From positions 5,305,992 through 5,369,991 of the forward strand of contig OY821746.1 in the NCBI GenBank assembly GCA_963682055.1: a stretch of DNA of 64,000 nucleotides, given 5' to 3'. Positions 1 to 14,010 of the stretch are shown piece after piece (positions within the stretch are counted from its first letter, which is position 1; every line of letters starts with the position of its first letter). The translations under genes and the position numbers were made by a program. Under the pieces are notes generated by a model. It was not told the DNA's origin. It made no database searches and saw only the letters and a program-made list of their open reading frames with translations. This DNA is from Primula veris. Lineage: Eukaryota; Streptophyta; Magnoliopsida; Ericales; Primulaceae.

Positions 1-762
1 AAAATGAAACTGTAACACAAATAAAAGTAACCTTGAGAAAGTTTACAAGTGGGAACAAAATACCTGGGTGTAGATTTTTAGAAAGAGAAATATTTGTTTT
101 TTTTCTAATAATATTTTGTTATGTAATTGTTACTGTTGTTGTTGTTTGCTTCGAATTTACAGAAATTGGAAAGGACGAGAGATAGATTGAAATCGATAGA
201 TATATATATAGAGAGAGAGATATAGAAAAGGGAAAAGGGATTTTATTTAAGCTTTGACGCGCTATGAGTAGCTGTTTCAAGGTCTCTTTCCTTTGGCTTT
301 TATTACTTTTAACTCTATACGCTCACGCGCTACTTATTCTGATTTCTATCTGGTCTACAAAGTTCAACTCTTTTTTTTTTTTTTTTGAAAGGTTACAAAG
401 TTCGACTTTGACATTTAATTAAATAAATGTTTTTTTTGAAGGAATTAAATAAATGGGTTAAGAATAGTATCATCTTAAAATATTGATAATCTATGTATAC
501 TTTTATCGATAAATATGTTATGTTTAAATTTAATTTTTTAGGATATATTTTTGATAATTTAACTTTTGAGGATATGTTTTTTTTAATATAATAGATGCAG
601 GGTATGTTTATGTTAATTGTCTCTTAAATTATTGAACTATAAATTTCTAAAATTTGTTCATATAGTTTAACATTTGAACTATGTGATTAACTTTTGAAAA
701 AATCGATTTCGACAACTTAAATATGAGTTATTTGTTGGTCAAAATTGCACGTAGATACATAG
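1..762. other. Left-edge flank, no gene recognised
   Basis: No reading frame or RNA gene is recognisable here. A purine-rich stretch around 170-240 would read on the minus strand as a CT-rich leader with CTCTCTCT runs. That would fit the 5' UTR of a minus-strand gene lying left of the window, but nothing in the window confirms it. The rest is AT-rich with poly(T) tracts. Confidence 0.3.
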
Positions 763-1697
763 GTGAAAAAATACATTTAGTGTACTGTACTATTTGTTTT
801 TAACGATTTAGTTACCATACTAGCAAAGTTAACAATTGACGTACTGAACTATCATAATGTTCATAATTCAGGTACTGCCGTTAATTTAGTTGGATGAAAT
901 TTAGTTTTACTTTTCATTTTGGTAATTTTCTTTGTAATTTGTATAAATTTAATACTGACTTTTCGAAACATTATAATTTAGTAATTTACAATGTTTCTAC
1001 TAAAACACGCACATATATATATATATACATACATAATTAGTATTTCAGTTTAAAAAATATATTATTTGACTAGATTTTCTTTGATTTTTTTTTTCAAAAA
1101 TAAAAAATATATATAATTGTTTTTTACAATTTCTTTAAAACGAAAATAAAGCAAGTTTTAAATTTATGACATTGGAGCAAAAATTATTTGAGGCCACATC
1201 ACTATTTGAATACTTTTATGAAAAAACATCAAGAAAATTGTTATTTTTTTTAAAAAAAAGTATTCATTTTTTTGTAAATAAAATATATTTGTTAAGTATT
1301 TATAATTTCTTTTTATGCACAAACATCATCTAAAATTTACATTATTTGCAATAATATGTATATGTGCATTATATTATATATTTTTTTATACATATATTAA
1401 TATAACATATATATGTGTGTGTATTATATACATATATATATATATATATGATATAATTATACATTTTTGAATTTATACTAAAATGAGACATTTCAAAAAA
1501 TTAAGGGTTAGATTTATACAAGTTATAAAGAATAGGAGCAAAATGAAAAGTAAAACTAACTTGCATCCAACTAATTTAACGGCGGTACCTGAATTGTGAA
1601 CATTATGATAGTTTAGTAGGTCAATTGTTAATTTTGATAGTCTGTTATCTAAATCGTTAACAATAGATAGTACAATACACTAAATATATTTTTTTAT
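763..1697. mobile_element. Long-TIR Mutator-like/foldback element, 935 bp
   Basis: The segments at about 763-955 and 1490-1697 are imperfect inverted copies of each other, roughly 190-200 bp each, readable base by base (for example TAATTTAGTTGGATG on the left against its complement on the right). The identical 9-mer GATACATAG sits directly outside both ends (754-762 and 1698-1706). A 9-bp target-site duplication with long terminal inverted repeats is the signature of Mutator-like elements. The interior (about 960-1490) is AT-rich with TATATA runs and encodes nothing, so the element is non-autonomous. The exact outer TIR bases are less certain than the duplication. Confidence 0.72.
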
Positions 1698-1706
1698 GAT
1701 ACATAG

Positions 1707-4700
1707 AGACTCAATATTTTAGTACGGATGGAACAGGTCTTTTGTAGTGCACATGGCTCTTTGATTTTATTATGGTTTTATTTTAAAGTCAACTACTTTG
1801 TAGTACATAAAAATACAAGTAATTATAAATTTTGATTGCAGTCTAAAACATACTTAGCACATATTTGACATCAACTGTTTTTGTTATCTTTTTTAACTTT
1901 TTGATTTTAAAAAATTACATGTGTTTGGTATCACTGCTTTTTTCAGTTTTTGAAAATGTAGATTTTGGAGTAATATAATTAGAAAAGACACATTTATGAG
2001 ATTTTGGTAGATTTATCGCTACCATTTTAAGAATGTAAATGAATATTGATCTTATCTCAAATAAATTTTATTCGTATGCATGACGTGTTACTTGGTCGTT
2101 TAAATATGATATTTTGAAAATTTATAAAAAAATGTCCTATAAGTTATTTTGATTGAAAAAACAAAAGTTTATTAGCTAATGCCAAAAATCAGTATGTTGA
2201 AACACTTGTGTATATTTTGGAAACAAAGTTTTTTTCCTACTACTTTCTGAAAGTAACTTTTTGATTGAAAAAGTTGATATCAAACGTCCCTATGATTGAA
2301 AGTGAAATGTAAATAAAATAAATTAATTAAAATTTATGTGTGAAATAATAATAAGAAGCGGAAAATCAGAACTGGATTTTTGAAGGGAATACGGGTCTCG
2401 GTAACTATGAGACCCTAAAAAGTAAAAACTAATATGATGCTACTTTGGCCGATTTTACTTCAATAATCTCTCTTTGATTTTGGTGAAAGTATTAAAAAAT
2501 ATTAAAAAATCAATTTTAAAAAATAATATAAATTCATAAAGCCAACAAAAAATCCAAAAATTGCATGAACAGTTGTTATAACATTAGTTAATCAAATTTG
2601 CAGTGTGGGTCCCTATAAACAAGCTTGAACTACAATCACAACTGCTTCACTTACTTCAGAACATATAAGTTTTTGTTAAAAATATACTAAAAGACATGTT
2701 TTTTTTTTATTTATATTTGACAATGTTTTGAATTGATCTATTTAATGAGAATAATACGAACAAATGTTATTTATCATTATTGTTTAAATTATTAAATAAG
2801 TGTCCATTATTCTATTTAGTAGATGGTTTATTGTGTTAGACTGTCGTAACTAATAGAATATAAATGATATGTTTACAAATTTAGATGTAAATTGACACAC
2901 TATTAGTAGAGTAGTAGTACATGATTTTAGTAGGTCTGTCTTAACTACAGAGAACAGATAAATTTCAACTCCATTTACTAGTGCACTTTGTGTGTATTAA
3001 ACATGACTGTTACGAAATAATCATTTGGTGACTGACTAGATAAAATGATTTATAACTCGTGGTCATGGTTATTGTTTATGCCCTTAATTTCTACATTTCT
3101 ATTTAAACATATATGGATGTGTTTGTTATTTTGATTCATATATGATGAGATTCGTCGTGAGTCAATAAAATTAATGAGTTGGATGACAACATTATTCGTA
3201 TCAATTAGTAATAAAAGAAATGCATGCCCCGTAAGTGATTTATGATACTCACTTGAGGAAGCTTATAATTTTTGTTCGTGTAAACCCTGCAGGTGGATTT
3301 ATAATCTGATATGACAAATAAGTTAAGCGGACAGACCTAGAGAGAGAAAGAGCCCACCCTCTCTCTTTCAAGGAGCAAGTTGCTAGTTCAGAAATAAAAT
3401 AGAAGAGTTGAGGCGAATCTGTTCCATCACAGCCACCATCCGTTCCCTTATGTTATTCGGTATGATCTAAATCTATACGGTAAAACAAGATTTACTTTGA
3501 TAATATACATACATACTAAACCTAATTTTTCTGCGATGCAAACTGATTTTCTATCAGTTTTATCACCTATATATCGCCGTCAAAAAAGTCCAAATATTTC
3601 ATATCATCCATCTTGCTATGTGACACCACTCGGCGAGAGGAGAGAAATAGACAAATTTGAAACCCAAACCAGCGCGAGGTCATCATCGTCCTGTAGGACG
3701 TTGTTGCCGCTACAACCAATGTATCACCTACGTCTTTTGAGAACGGACAGTACTAGTGGTGGTGCTACAACCAATGTTAGAATACTTATACCAAAACATA
3801 ATTAGTTTATAATGTTATCACTTTTTGATAACTGTATTCCAAAAATATCGATTAACGGTAATTTTCTCTTCATTCTCACTTTAAAAATATAAATACTCAT
3901 CTTGAGTAGGCGGTGGTCAACCTTAGCCTCGTGACTCAAAGACTCAAAACAATAAAGCCATTTACATGGATATCCGAAAAAATATACATATAAATATTCG
4001 ATAACAGGAAAAACTTCATACCTACACAAGTGAAATGGAATAATTATTTTTATATTATTAAGTCTCAAATTATGTCGTAAATAACTATTAAGTCTTTGTT
4101 TTGTTTTTTTAAAAACATGGTTTTTTTGATAATTAAGTCTCAAAATATTTTGAGACTACAACAAGCTAGGCGATTATATAATTGGGGCTTTTCAGTTTGT
4201 TGTAGTACTGATTCAGTAATTATTTACAAAGTATAAAGAGGGCCGTCAAGAGAGTTTTAAGTTTTTTTTTTCCATTTTTGTATGTTTCTAAATGATCATT
4301 TTTAATTATTTTTTAAAATTGCATATAAAATTTTGAGCAATCCTTAGAACTTAAAACTATAACAAAGAAAACAAACGTTATATCTGAATGACGGGCAATT
4401 CTATGCATATTGACATAATACTCACTCCTTCATGCTGATGTTTTAATATGGGAATTTGGTTATTAAAAAAATAAAATTGTACTATACCTACAAATACACG
4501 TGTTCGTTACTAAATGAATGATCGCGTGATTGTAACGTGATTACCTTGTGACGTTGGTTCTATTAAATTACATGGACACGTGGTTCTAGAAAACATGTTG
4601 CATTGACTACTTTGACTTGACGTGGCACGCGGTCTGCCAGCCCACTCTCCTCCCTCTCTTTAGCAACATTCTTTGTTCGTTTTATTCGAACTAATTTAAA

Positions 4701-6435
4701 CATCGAATATAGATGAAGTATTGTTTGCTATCGGCTAGATATGTGAGTATTTGTATCGAATATAAGGTAACCAAATCCTTCTTACTATCACCTATGACTT
4801 TTAAAACCGTGCAATCCGAGAATCGATGACGAAATCAGACCAAAACGGACAATATTTATGATAATAACCAGATGGTGTCGGTTTGACCAGAGTACCGGTT
4901 CGTTACAGAACCAAACTAACTGTAATCCAATTCGAATCAAACCAAACCCAATCAAATCAAATCAAAATTAAAACCGGGAGGTTTAAATTTTTTGAAGCCA
5001 TGAAGGTGAAAATTTAAAATTATTAAATTTATAGTACTGCAGATATTAATTTTAAAAGGAAAACTCAATTTTATTATGAATAACCCTTACAATTAATATG
5101 TAGATAGTTTGTAAATTATATATGTATATATAGTATATTGATTTTATGTAAGTAAAATATAAAAATATGTTTATGGTTACATGTATTAAAATATTGGCGT
5201 ATATATATGAGTAATCAGTTCGGTTTCAAAAATGTTAAAACCGCAAACCGAAACGATTATGTTAGTTTATGGATTTTTAAATCGAACCAAACCAATAGAA
5301 AATTAGTATAGTATGATTGGTTCCATCGCTTCGTTTTTTTCTTCCACTCGGCCAACATTTCATCACATCTCCGAATTTTACCAAGGGTTCAATCACCAAA
5401 GTCCTTAATTAGGTTGCATGAAATACATTACGTAAAATAGTCGTACTATTTTCTATGGAGTATACTAAAATCTTTTTGATGCATCATATATTCATTCTTG
5501 GCGCCTGTATGTTCGACGGCAAAATCCACTATCGTGCTTAATTATAACTGTTAGATTGCTTTTTTAAGTAGATCATGTGATCAATATAGTTCATACTATG
5601 ATTGATTAAATCTGCACATTTAATGTTTTTTACTTCGTTGTTTCTAACACTTCTAAATTTATTGTACTTAAGTGGTGGCTTCTTTTTAACCGTTTAACAC
5701 GGAGACTGCACAAAAGGCGACTCGTATACTTGGCTATATAATAGAAGACCCGAATGTGAAAACAAGTTGAAAATTTCAAATCATATTTGTATGGTTTAGT
5801 GCAATGATGATCTGCTTATCCATACTAAATTAAGTGCAAAAATCTTTCTAGTCAACTTTAATTTAGCTTTCATATTCTGTAAGATTCTGCACTAGTGACC
5901 ATACACACACTTTCGAGTAAACAATGACCTGTTATAAAGTGGAATAACATGGCATGGGATCATAAAATCATACAACCTTAATTACTTAAAAAACTCTATA
6001 ACCTTACCGGAAAACCGATTCTCGATTCTATCCCTTATTTTTTCATGTAAATCTGCGAATATTTGTGGTATACAATATTTCACAATTCCGTTGCCATGTG
6101 TAACCATCGTTTTGTAGTTGCCTTTTTCATATTGGTTATTTTGGCTACAGCTATCTAATGTTGTGGCAAAAGACACAATTTTCTCACTTTTATTTTTTCT
6201 AAGATAAGATGAAAAATTCAAAAGACTAAAATATATATATATGAAAGTAGCTAACCAAGAAAGAAATAATCTTTCTAGCTCAGTATATAATTTTTGTAAT
6301 TCTCAGTATTATTTGTTTGAATTCATACATTTAACTATTTAAGTTAACTTTCACAATCAGGAAAAGGAATGATAAGTTCTCTATCTACTATATATAAAGC
6401 AAATCTTTGTTACAACTAGGAATGTAAATGACACC
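1707..6435. other. Gene-poor AT-rich stretch
   Basis: Short open frames occur (102 aa at 3497-3805, 113 aa at 3802-4143 minus, 79 aa at 5982-6221 minus), but none resembles a known family and none has convincing codon texture or splice context. About 4860-5320 contains scattered CCGGTT and AACCAAACC words of the kind common in decayed plant transposons. A possible CACTA end (TTTTGTAGTG) lies near 1739-1748. No gene is supported. Confidence 0.5.
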
Positions 6436-6439
6436 AGCG

Positions 6440-7045
6440 TGCTCGTCTAATATTCGGTTCATGTTCGTCCATTTATAAATGAACATGATAATGAACAAGA
6501 ATATAATGGTCATCTATTAAGTGAACTTGAACATGCATCTGTTCGGTTCGTCTAAACACGTATTCCTGTAACTATATATAAAGTTTGATAAAATAAAAAA
6601 CTAAATCTATTAATGATGTAACAAAAACTAATATCACTACATAATTAATAAACTTATTTATGCTATAATAATATAAATGATATGTTTGTATTATTTCGAA
6701 CTTATTATGATAATTTATATCATCATATTATAAATACAGTCATCGATTTTATCGTTAACCAATGTTCAACTCGTTAACTTAATCATATGTATGTAAAAAA
6801 GAATTTATACAATATATAAACATAAAGTTATATGTGAACTAGTTTATCTGAGTTAACAATATAGTAATATATGATAAAATTAAAAAATATTTTTATTTTA
6901 TTTTATTTTCAATTCACGAACAACCCGTGTTCGGCTCGTCAAATATGTTGTTCATATTTTAATTTATTTTTTTCAATTCACGAACAACCCGTGTTCGGCT
7001 CGTCAAATGTTCTCTTCATATTCGTCAAATGTTCGTTCGTATTTA
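6440..7045. repeat. Dispersed repeat with 64-bp internal duplication
   Basis: The region is rich in TTCGTGAAC, GAACATG and GCTCGTC words and their complements, typical of decayed plant DNA transposons. A block containing ACGAACAACCCGTGTTCG is present twice in direct orientation, at 6909-6955 and 6973-7019, offset 64 bp. No coding capacity is seen. The transposon class cannot be assigned. Confidence 0.5.
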
Positions 7046-8049
7046 AATGAATATAAACTCAACATTAAAAAAGGTTTTTTACAATGATATTTCGTTTGGT
7101 TTCATAGCACTGGTTACAATGACTTTGGTCCGTTCCATTTGCTATGATACTATTACTTAATTGTCATTCACACCTAAATCATCACTTCATTACTAACGTA
7201 AGCTATTCTATTTTACATAATGGTTCATTGGTTCCCATAGTTTTATAATAACTATATCAAAGGTCCCTATAGTCTATATTAAATGCAACCCACGTTACAT
7301 AGTAAAAATTGTGATGGAAATGGCTCAAAGTTTTTGTAAAATCTTTTTGTTGTGGTACGAAATTATTTAGAACATTGATATATTTTCCCTTTTCCGTTCT
7401 AATGGTAAAAAAACAATACTTACTATTATTATTATTGATTACGCAATTTCTCGAACACCTTGAAAATTCTTAAATATAATAAGCAGAACAGGCTGAAGTA
7501 TTTCTTTCCAACTCATAATTAGTTTTATTTTGCAAACAATATTCCTATTATAATTTAATTAGGCTCAAAAAAATTCCAACAAAACAAATAAAATTAATTT
7601 AACGTAGTATATTTGAGATTCCTAAGCATAGTATTTTTTCTTTTGGTTAAAATTGATGTTTACTAATCTATGATAACCACAACACCTTATTGAAATATAT
7701 TTTTTAAGGTTTAAATAATCAAAATAGAAAGTTCGTCTGTTGCCATAAAGATTGAATGTCCTTCGTAAGATACGGAGTACTTTCATGGTTTGTCACTTCT
7801 CAATCATGCATGTAAATGGTTAATTGAAAAAAAAACCCATTACCAAAACCTGAGAATAAAAAATTTGATTATGAACTTAATAAATGGTAAGATGAGACAT
7901 TTAAAAAATATATTCCAGTCTAACTTGATAAAAAAAGAATTGGATCCCAGCTTCAAAGTGAGGAGATTATTTTTATTTCATTATTTATATGATTTTTGTG
8001 ATTACGTTTAAAATGTTACTAAATTTAACAAGTTGATGGCCCAACATTA

Positions 8050-8205
8050 CACTACAAAATAATTTTTAATTTAGTAAGAGTCAAAAACTGTCACTAATTT
8101 AAAAATCTGTAATAAATTGATTAAACTGTAACAAATCCGTCACAAAAACCATCTTTAACGAGCTCGTAACAAAAAATAACGTCACTAATTCCGTCGTTTT
8201 TTTTT
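8050..8205 (+). mobile_element. CACTA-type transposon end (fragment)
   Basis: The segment opens with CACTACAAAATAATTT, close to the CACTACAAGAAA terminal motif of plant CACTA elements. It continues with subterminal repeats of the GTCACTAA and CCGTCAC type. No matching opposite end or transposase frame was found nearby, so this is a terminal fragment or a small derivative. Confidence 0.4.
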
Positions 8206-9889
8206 TTATTTATTATTATTTTTATTTATTTTATAGTGGGAGCTCCTGTCAAATCTTTCTAAACTCATCGGTTACAATGAGAAGTAATCAAGTATATACA
8301 AATCACTTACTCCAACAAATGTTTAAAATATATAAAATCACATTTAAAAACATACTCGGGAATTGGAAAAAGAAGAAAAGATTGTTCAATTTGTCGGACT
8401 CCCTTACTAGTTTTTAGGAATGTTTCAGTGATCTAATCATACCACACGTACGGATAATAAGTTCCTAAGTCCCATCAATAAAGTAAAAGCACCAGTCTTT
8501 GCATGGAAAGTTCATTCATAATTTATACATGGACAATTGCAACTTTTACAATGTATGAACCATTTTGTCAATGATAATTTAAAATATTCAGCGTTCACAT
8601 ATACATGACATATATATTTCATTTTAGTGTGAACTCACGAAACATCGCATGTATATCCATGACACGTATAAAGTTGGACAACCACGAAATTAAAAGCGTG
8701 GGACAAATATATGTTGGGCTTTCCTCGACATGATTTCGTCTTAGTTCATCCTTAATTAGTATTATAAATTTATAAGTATGCACGTGTGCTATAGAATATG
8801 AAAAGTAAAGGGAAAATCTGGTCAAAGAATAAAAAGAGACCGTCCTTATTTCAAAAATAAAAAAATAAAAAAAAGATACCATCCGTAACAATATTGCTTG
8901 TTTCATCACACTTGTGTCATTTCAAATCCTGCAACGAACCATTAGATATCACCATTAGATTAAGAAACCATACTATATATGATTGACAATCACCTGGAGT
9001 TGCCCAGACCCTTGGAGACTCTGGGCAGACAGTGGCGAGTTGTGAAAAAGAATTATGAAGCTTCGCAAAGCTTTAGCGAGGCTATAATGAGATATATATG
9101 GTGAGCGCTACGCTACTGAGAAGTAGCATATATGTTTTGGAAACCACATCGTATAATAAAACCTTTCATATCGGGATTTGTTTTAAGCTTTAATATATCG
9201 ATCCCTTTTAGACCTTTTCATATGAGCTTTAATTTTTTGTACTGCGATGGACCTTTTTTATACAAGATTTATTTGTTATACTGATAAAGCTAACTTTAGG
9301 AGGTAGCTAGCTACAAAGATCCGGTCCGGAAATGATCAAGGTATGATCGTTCAAAAAATAAATGAAATATTTTATATTTTCATTCGTATTCATGACATAT
9401 TGATCTTTTTTATTTAGGGTCATTGATTGATTCGATCGGGACTTAACATATTTACACCTCGTTGATCTATTTTTTGAGTATATAAATCGAAGCGTTAAGT
9501 AACAAATTTTATAATCCTCTCAAAGTCATTGATTCTTAATCAAAAAGACTCATTAACAAGAAATAGAATGGGTGAGAAAAGAATATGCAAAATAGTCTTC
9601 AAATTCTGATGTGCTAGTAACAAATTTCATATATTGGAGCAACAAAATCCTATTGAGCAACACTGCTAGCTTTTTGGAACTACTACAATACTTAAAAGAA
9701 GATTAATTTAATAATAAAACAAAGTTTCAACCATTGCGATTTGCGAGTATAAGGAGGCGTCATAAAACAAAGTGTTTTTAGTTTAGCCCTCTGCATTTGT
9801 TTGCTTACTCTTTTCGTTTTTGTTTTTATATTTTCGTTTTAATTTGGATTTCAGTTGTGATAAGATCGTTAAAATATATACAATCGGGC
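8206..9889. other. Intergenic, no gene recognised
   Basis: Only short chance frames occur. A small locally GC-richer patch at about 8995-9110 (containing TGGAGTTGCCCAGACCC) stands out from the AT-rich surroundings but matches no family I recognise. Confidence 0.4.
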
Positions 9890-10890
9890 AATATATATCT
9901 AGAGACCCCTTTCTCTCTCTATCCCATTCTCCAAACAAACCCTAGCCGTCGCTCAGCCCACCTGGGACAGGAGATGGCGCCCCGCCACCTCTCCGGCTCA
10001 CCTCATGTCATGTGCCTTCACCCCCACCTCTCTCCTCATCTCAACGCTATTCATCCACGCTTTACATTTCTGTATGTCATCACCTCTTCCACTTATCTGC
10101 TCATCTCCGTTCTTAGCATTTATTTGCTCTTTCGATTTCTGCTCGCATCTCTTCACTTTTGCTAATCCTTTTTAGCCTTTTTATCACATGGTTATTATAC
10201 CACACCTCCTTTCCGATTTCTTTCCTGATTTGATTGAGCTGAAGGTTTGCTTATTTGGTTGTAGAATTTTTGCATTTGAGATCTCGGTTAAATTCGGAAC
10301 AGGTAAAGCTACTATGATTTGGGTTAGGTATATGAGATGTTTATTGGATTTTTCTACCTCGTACACTTGAGAGATCTGGTTATTTTAGTGTGTTGTCACC
10401 TCAATCGATACGTCATAGGCAGATCTGAAAGGATACTTTTGGAACTCTCTCTGCCCGCAGAATCGTGGTCTGGTATGTCGTATGTATCTTAGGCCAGATT
10501 CGTGCATTTAGTTTATTATACTCGTTATGACGTTTTATATATATGATATGCGTTTGTCTCGACTATTGAATTTATAAGTATTGACGGAGCTTGTCATGTT
10601 TAGTCGGTTGTTTAGTTTGGATTATTTGTGGATGTACTGGTTGCCTTAAAATTTATGACATGATTGGTCCGTTTAGATCGGGTTTATAGTGTGCTAGCAC
10701 CCCCAATGGAGCTTTTTTTGATTTAGTTTGCATTGAGTTTTCTAAGTCCTTTTGTCTTTTTTGATCTAATGTTCGATTGACGTGTTTGGCAATATTTCAG
10801 TGTTTCTTTTTATTTTTCGATAATTGAGACTTTTTATAATGTTATATTACGTTATTGGATGTATTTAGGATAATTTGCAAGATAGATTAT
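9890..10890 (+). other. Orphan 5'-leader/promoter-like segment
   Basis: A CT-rich leader (about 9908-9935) leads into AAACCCTAGCC, a telo-box-like motif common in promoters and leaders of plant translation genes, then ATGGCGCCCCGCCACC at 9974. The following kilobase has the T-rich texture of a plant leader intron, with plausible splice sites: an acceptor CTCTGCCCGCAG ending at 10460 and a donor GGTATGTC at 10472. No recognisable coding exon follows. It looks like the 5' part of a housekeeping gene without its body, or an unannotated noncoding transcript. The identity of the parent gene is unknown. Confidence 0.35.
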
Positions 10891-11269
10891 CATAGGCGAA
10901 GTTTATGAGTTATCAGATTTCTGGGTGTCATTTATGTTTTTTTATTATTCTATTTTACTTAGTCTTTTGGAGGTTGTTCCGGAGGCAATGAAGTATGTAC
11001 TTGCGTCCGTTATTTTAATAATAATGATTATGTTTATCATAAAAAAAATAAAAAATAAAAGAGATCATTTTACAATCAACGAAATAGTTGGTATTTTCCA
11101 CCGATTTATATATAAAAAGACATATTCAAACCCCAAAAAATCAACTCACTTATAATATGAGTCATCACTCCAAAAACATAAGAGCATTGATATTTGGACT
11201 TAAGTATTACACTTCATTTTGCACCGAAGTATGTAAATGAAGATTGACTATTTGCTCTTATATAATCGG

Positions 11270-11520
11270 TGCTGGTCGAAAACCCGAAAAATCAAACCGA
11301 AAAAATCGAAACCGAAAAGTCGAAAAAATTTCGGGTCGGTTTCGGTTTTCAATAAAACTGAACCGAAAAAGATCGAAACCGAAAAACAACTGAAAAACTG
11401 AAAAAAACAGAAAAATCGGTCCGGTTCGGTCCAAAAAATAAAAAGACCGAAACTGAAAAAAAACGAACCAAAAAATATACTCGGTTTCGGATTTGCTAAA
11501 AACCGGACCGAACCCGCCCA
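11270..11520. repeat. Low-complexity CCGAAA/TCGGTT repeat
   Basis: The stretch is built from variants of AACCGAAAA, GAACCGAAC and TCGGTTTCGGT and closes with a reverse-complement-like run. This low-complexity composition is common in decayed plant repeats. An 87-aa open frame on the minus strand here is a by-product of the repeat, with a Phe-rich translation. Confidence 0.6.
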
Positions 11521-11999
11521 TAATATTCTATAGTATTAAACATGAGTCATCCTTGCTCATGATGGAATTGCTTATATGCACAAAAGTGAATTAATTACAC
11601 CATGACACCTCATGGTGTGCATGTTTTCTGTGTAAACATTCGGTGAAGAAAGCATTTTCCAAAACATAATGCTCTCTCGAACCTTACTAGCTAAAAAGCC
11701 TATATCCAACTAACATGCAAACATATACGCCAAGTTTATGCGATATTTTTAATCACCGTCCTCTCGATTACTTTTTAATACCCAGTAAGAACTCAATCTT
11801 CCCCAGATGCCAAGCATTCCGGTCATAAATTAACTTGAGCCATATCAACATATTAAATGAACTAGATATATACTACTATACTAGTGTTTTTGGATTCTCC
11901 ATAACTCAACTGTACCGACCCTATTGTATCCTCATAAAAAAAAAACAATTTATGTCGTGTTTAAGTTTTTTTAATAACCGTTGATCCATGTGTATCATA

Positions 12000-12300
12000 A
12001 ATTGCCGACTTCGGTAACTATTTATATGTGTTTTATCTTTCTTAGATCTTATTGCGTCGGATTGCGTGAAACTTGTAAATTGCGTCAAATTGCGTCGAAC
12101 TTATAAATTTGTTAGTAATGTTACTAACAATCGTAGAAATATGTTTATTAGTAGACATTGGAAGGTTAGTCCGAACTTTGTTGGCGATTAAGCTTCATAG
12201 CCTATCATGTAATGTAATTTCTTATAATTGTTTGTTCGGGGATTGTACATATTCATTTATCAATAGACGGTTCGTTTAATCTTTAAAAAAAAAACAATGC
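12000..12300 (+). mobile_element. Possible LINE 3' tail
   Basis: The segment ends with TTCGTTTAATC followed by a pure A-run at about 12285-12294, a 3' end typical of plant L1-type LINE insertions. No reverse transcriptase or RNase H frame was recognised upstream, so the assignment rests on the tail alone. The rest of 11521-13440 contains no recognisable gene. Confidence 0.3.
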
Positions 12301-13439
12301 CAATATGTGTCTGGCCTATAAAATAATTACAATATTTGATTAACAATGAACAAATTTAAACATAAGTTGCTTTGTATTAGTAAAAATGGTTATAATAAGC
12401 ATATAAATACTTATCTTAACTTGATGAAGTTACCGAGTGAGGTTTATGGTGCTCACGTTCTTGATTTACTAAGCTTTAGGATGGTAAAATAATTTTTCTT
12501 ATGACCGTTTTGAGAATATTTTTGTTTTTCTATTTCACTTTTGTAAATGATGGTTGTTGATGCAAAATTTATCTTTTTAACTGACTTTTTGTGAATGTTT
12601 TAGTCTTTTTCGTAAGGTTTTTGGACTTTTAAAATCAGTGAGCTTCAAGTTAGTTTTGGGCTTCATAGTTATAATGGGAATCGAATATGAGAAGAAAACC
12701 AGTCTACATGGATTTGTAAGTAATTTAAGTGGATGGTCTAGTTTTTGGGTTGAAGGTCGAAATTGAGAGACACACTTCATTCTAACTAGTCCGCTTATTG
12801 TCCTAGACATTCTCGCCTTACTACAACAGCAAGTGTTATCAGGTTCATGTGGGAGAGTATGAAGTACGTAAATGGAAATTTCTTTTTCACTCTCGTTGTT
12901 GTGTCACTCGTAACGACTATTCTTAAAGTTCCCACAATATATTTTGGAATTTTTGGGTCCTTGATTCTTGTTACAAAGTCGGATTGAACGTTTATTTAGT
13001 TTCAAATCAAAGGGGTATGACATCATCAGTCGATTTGTTTTTATGATTGTACAATTTAAAAAAGTTGTTTGCTTAAAAAAAAGTACAAGCCGGTAACTAA
13101 ATAATGTGGAGTGTTTGGCTTGGTGATGTAAACAACGACTTATAAGTTGTTCTAGATGTATCTTTTAGTATGTGTAATCTGGGTTTGGTACCAAGTTTGT
13201 GGATATAAAAATCGTTTGGTTGAAAAAAAATTATACATACATGATTCGGATTATTTCACACAATACATATGTTCATAATAAGCTATAGGTCTGCTTAATG
13301 ATCTAAAAAATGAGCTTACCCACTAGCTAGGTAATAAAAAAATTGGCACTATTCCGAGCTTAACCGCCTAGGTGATTAAGCGAAATTATGCATGTTTAGC
13401 GGATTAAATAGGACTAGACGCTAAACTGCATAATTCATT

Positions 13440-14010
13440 ATTTTAGTGACAAAGCCATAACTCTGCTCGGTTGCGTTAGGCTTTTCAACAATAATATATA
13501 ATGAATTGAGAATAAACGATGAACACTTCTTGATCTTTATTATTATTCGGCAATTGCCATTGTTCGGACTACAATTCTATCATTGTATTTATGCTCGGAT
13601 TCGCTGCTCGATCCGGAACGTGATCTTTCTCTTCTCTTCGGTGCTCGGTTCTCGATCTTGCTCGGTTTGGCTATTGATGTAATACGTTCTGACGAGTTTT
13701 TATCTTTTCTCTCCTTCTCTCTATATTTTTTAGATATGTTTTCTGGTCCCTTTCTTAGGAGATACTTGGCTATTTATAGGCAATTATGCCTCCTAGGATG
13801 TCGACAAATGTCTCCATCTCATGGGATTTTTCTGACATGGGTCCCTTGTTAAGTGGGCTTGGGCTTTTAGTGATATCCACTCTTATTTTCAAAAAAATGC
13901 ATGTGATAGCCCATTCAAGCGTTGGATACCACTTTATAATGGGTGGGTTGTTTAATACCCAAATAAAATATTCGGATATAATTTTTATGTTTGTAAAACA
14001 TAACTTGCAC
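13440..14010 (-). mobile_element. LTR-like remnant (minus strand)
   Basis: Read on the minus strand, the segment has a TATA box (TATAAATA, 13771-13778), then a purine-rich leader. AATAAAG (13535-13541) lies about 230 bp downstream. This is the promoter-leader-polyadenylation order of a retrotransposon LTR. No primer-binding site or pol domain adjoins it and no flanking 5-bp duplication was identified, so it would be a solo LTR or a truncated one. The borders are approximate. Confidence 0.4.

Noticed and set aside
3497..4143. 102-aa plus and 113-aa minus frames
   Set aside because: No recognisable domain, AT-driven composition, no promoter or splice support.
9797..10165. 122-aa frame
   Set aside because: Covers a CT-rich leader-like tract; no family resemblance and its start lies upstream of the likely transcript start.
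11258..11521. 87-aa Phe-rich minus-strand frame
   Set aside because: Product of the CCGAAA low-complexity repeat.
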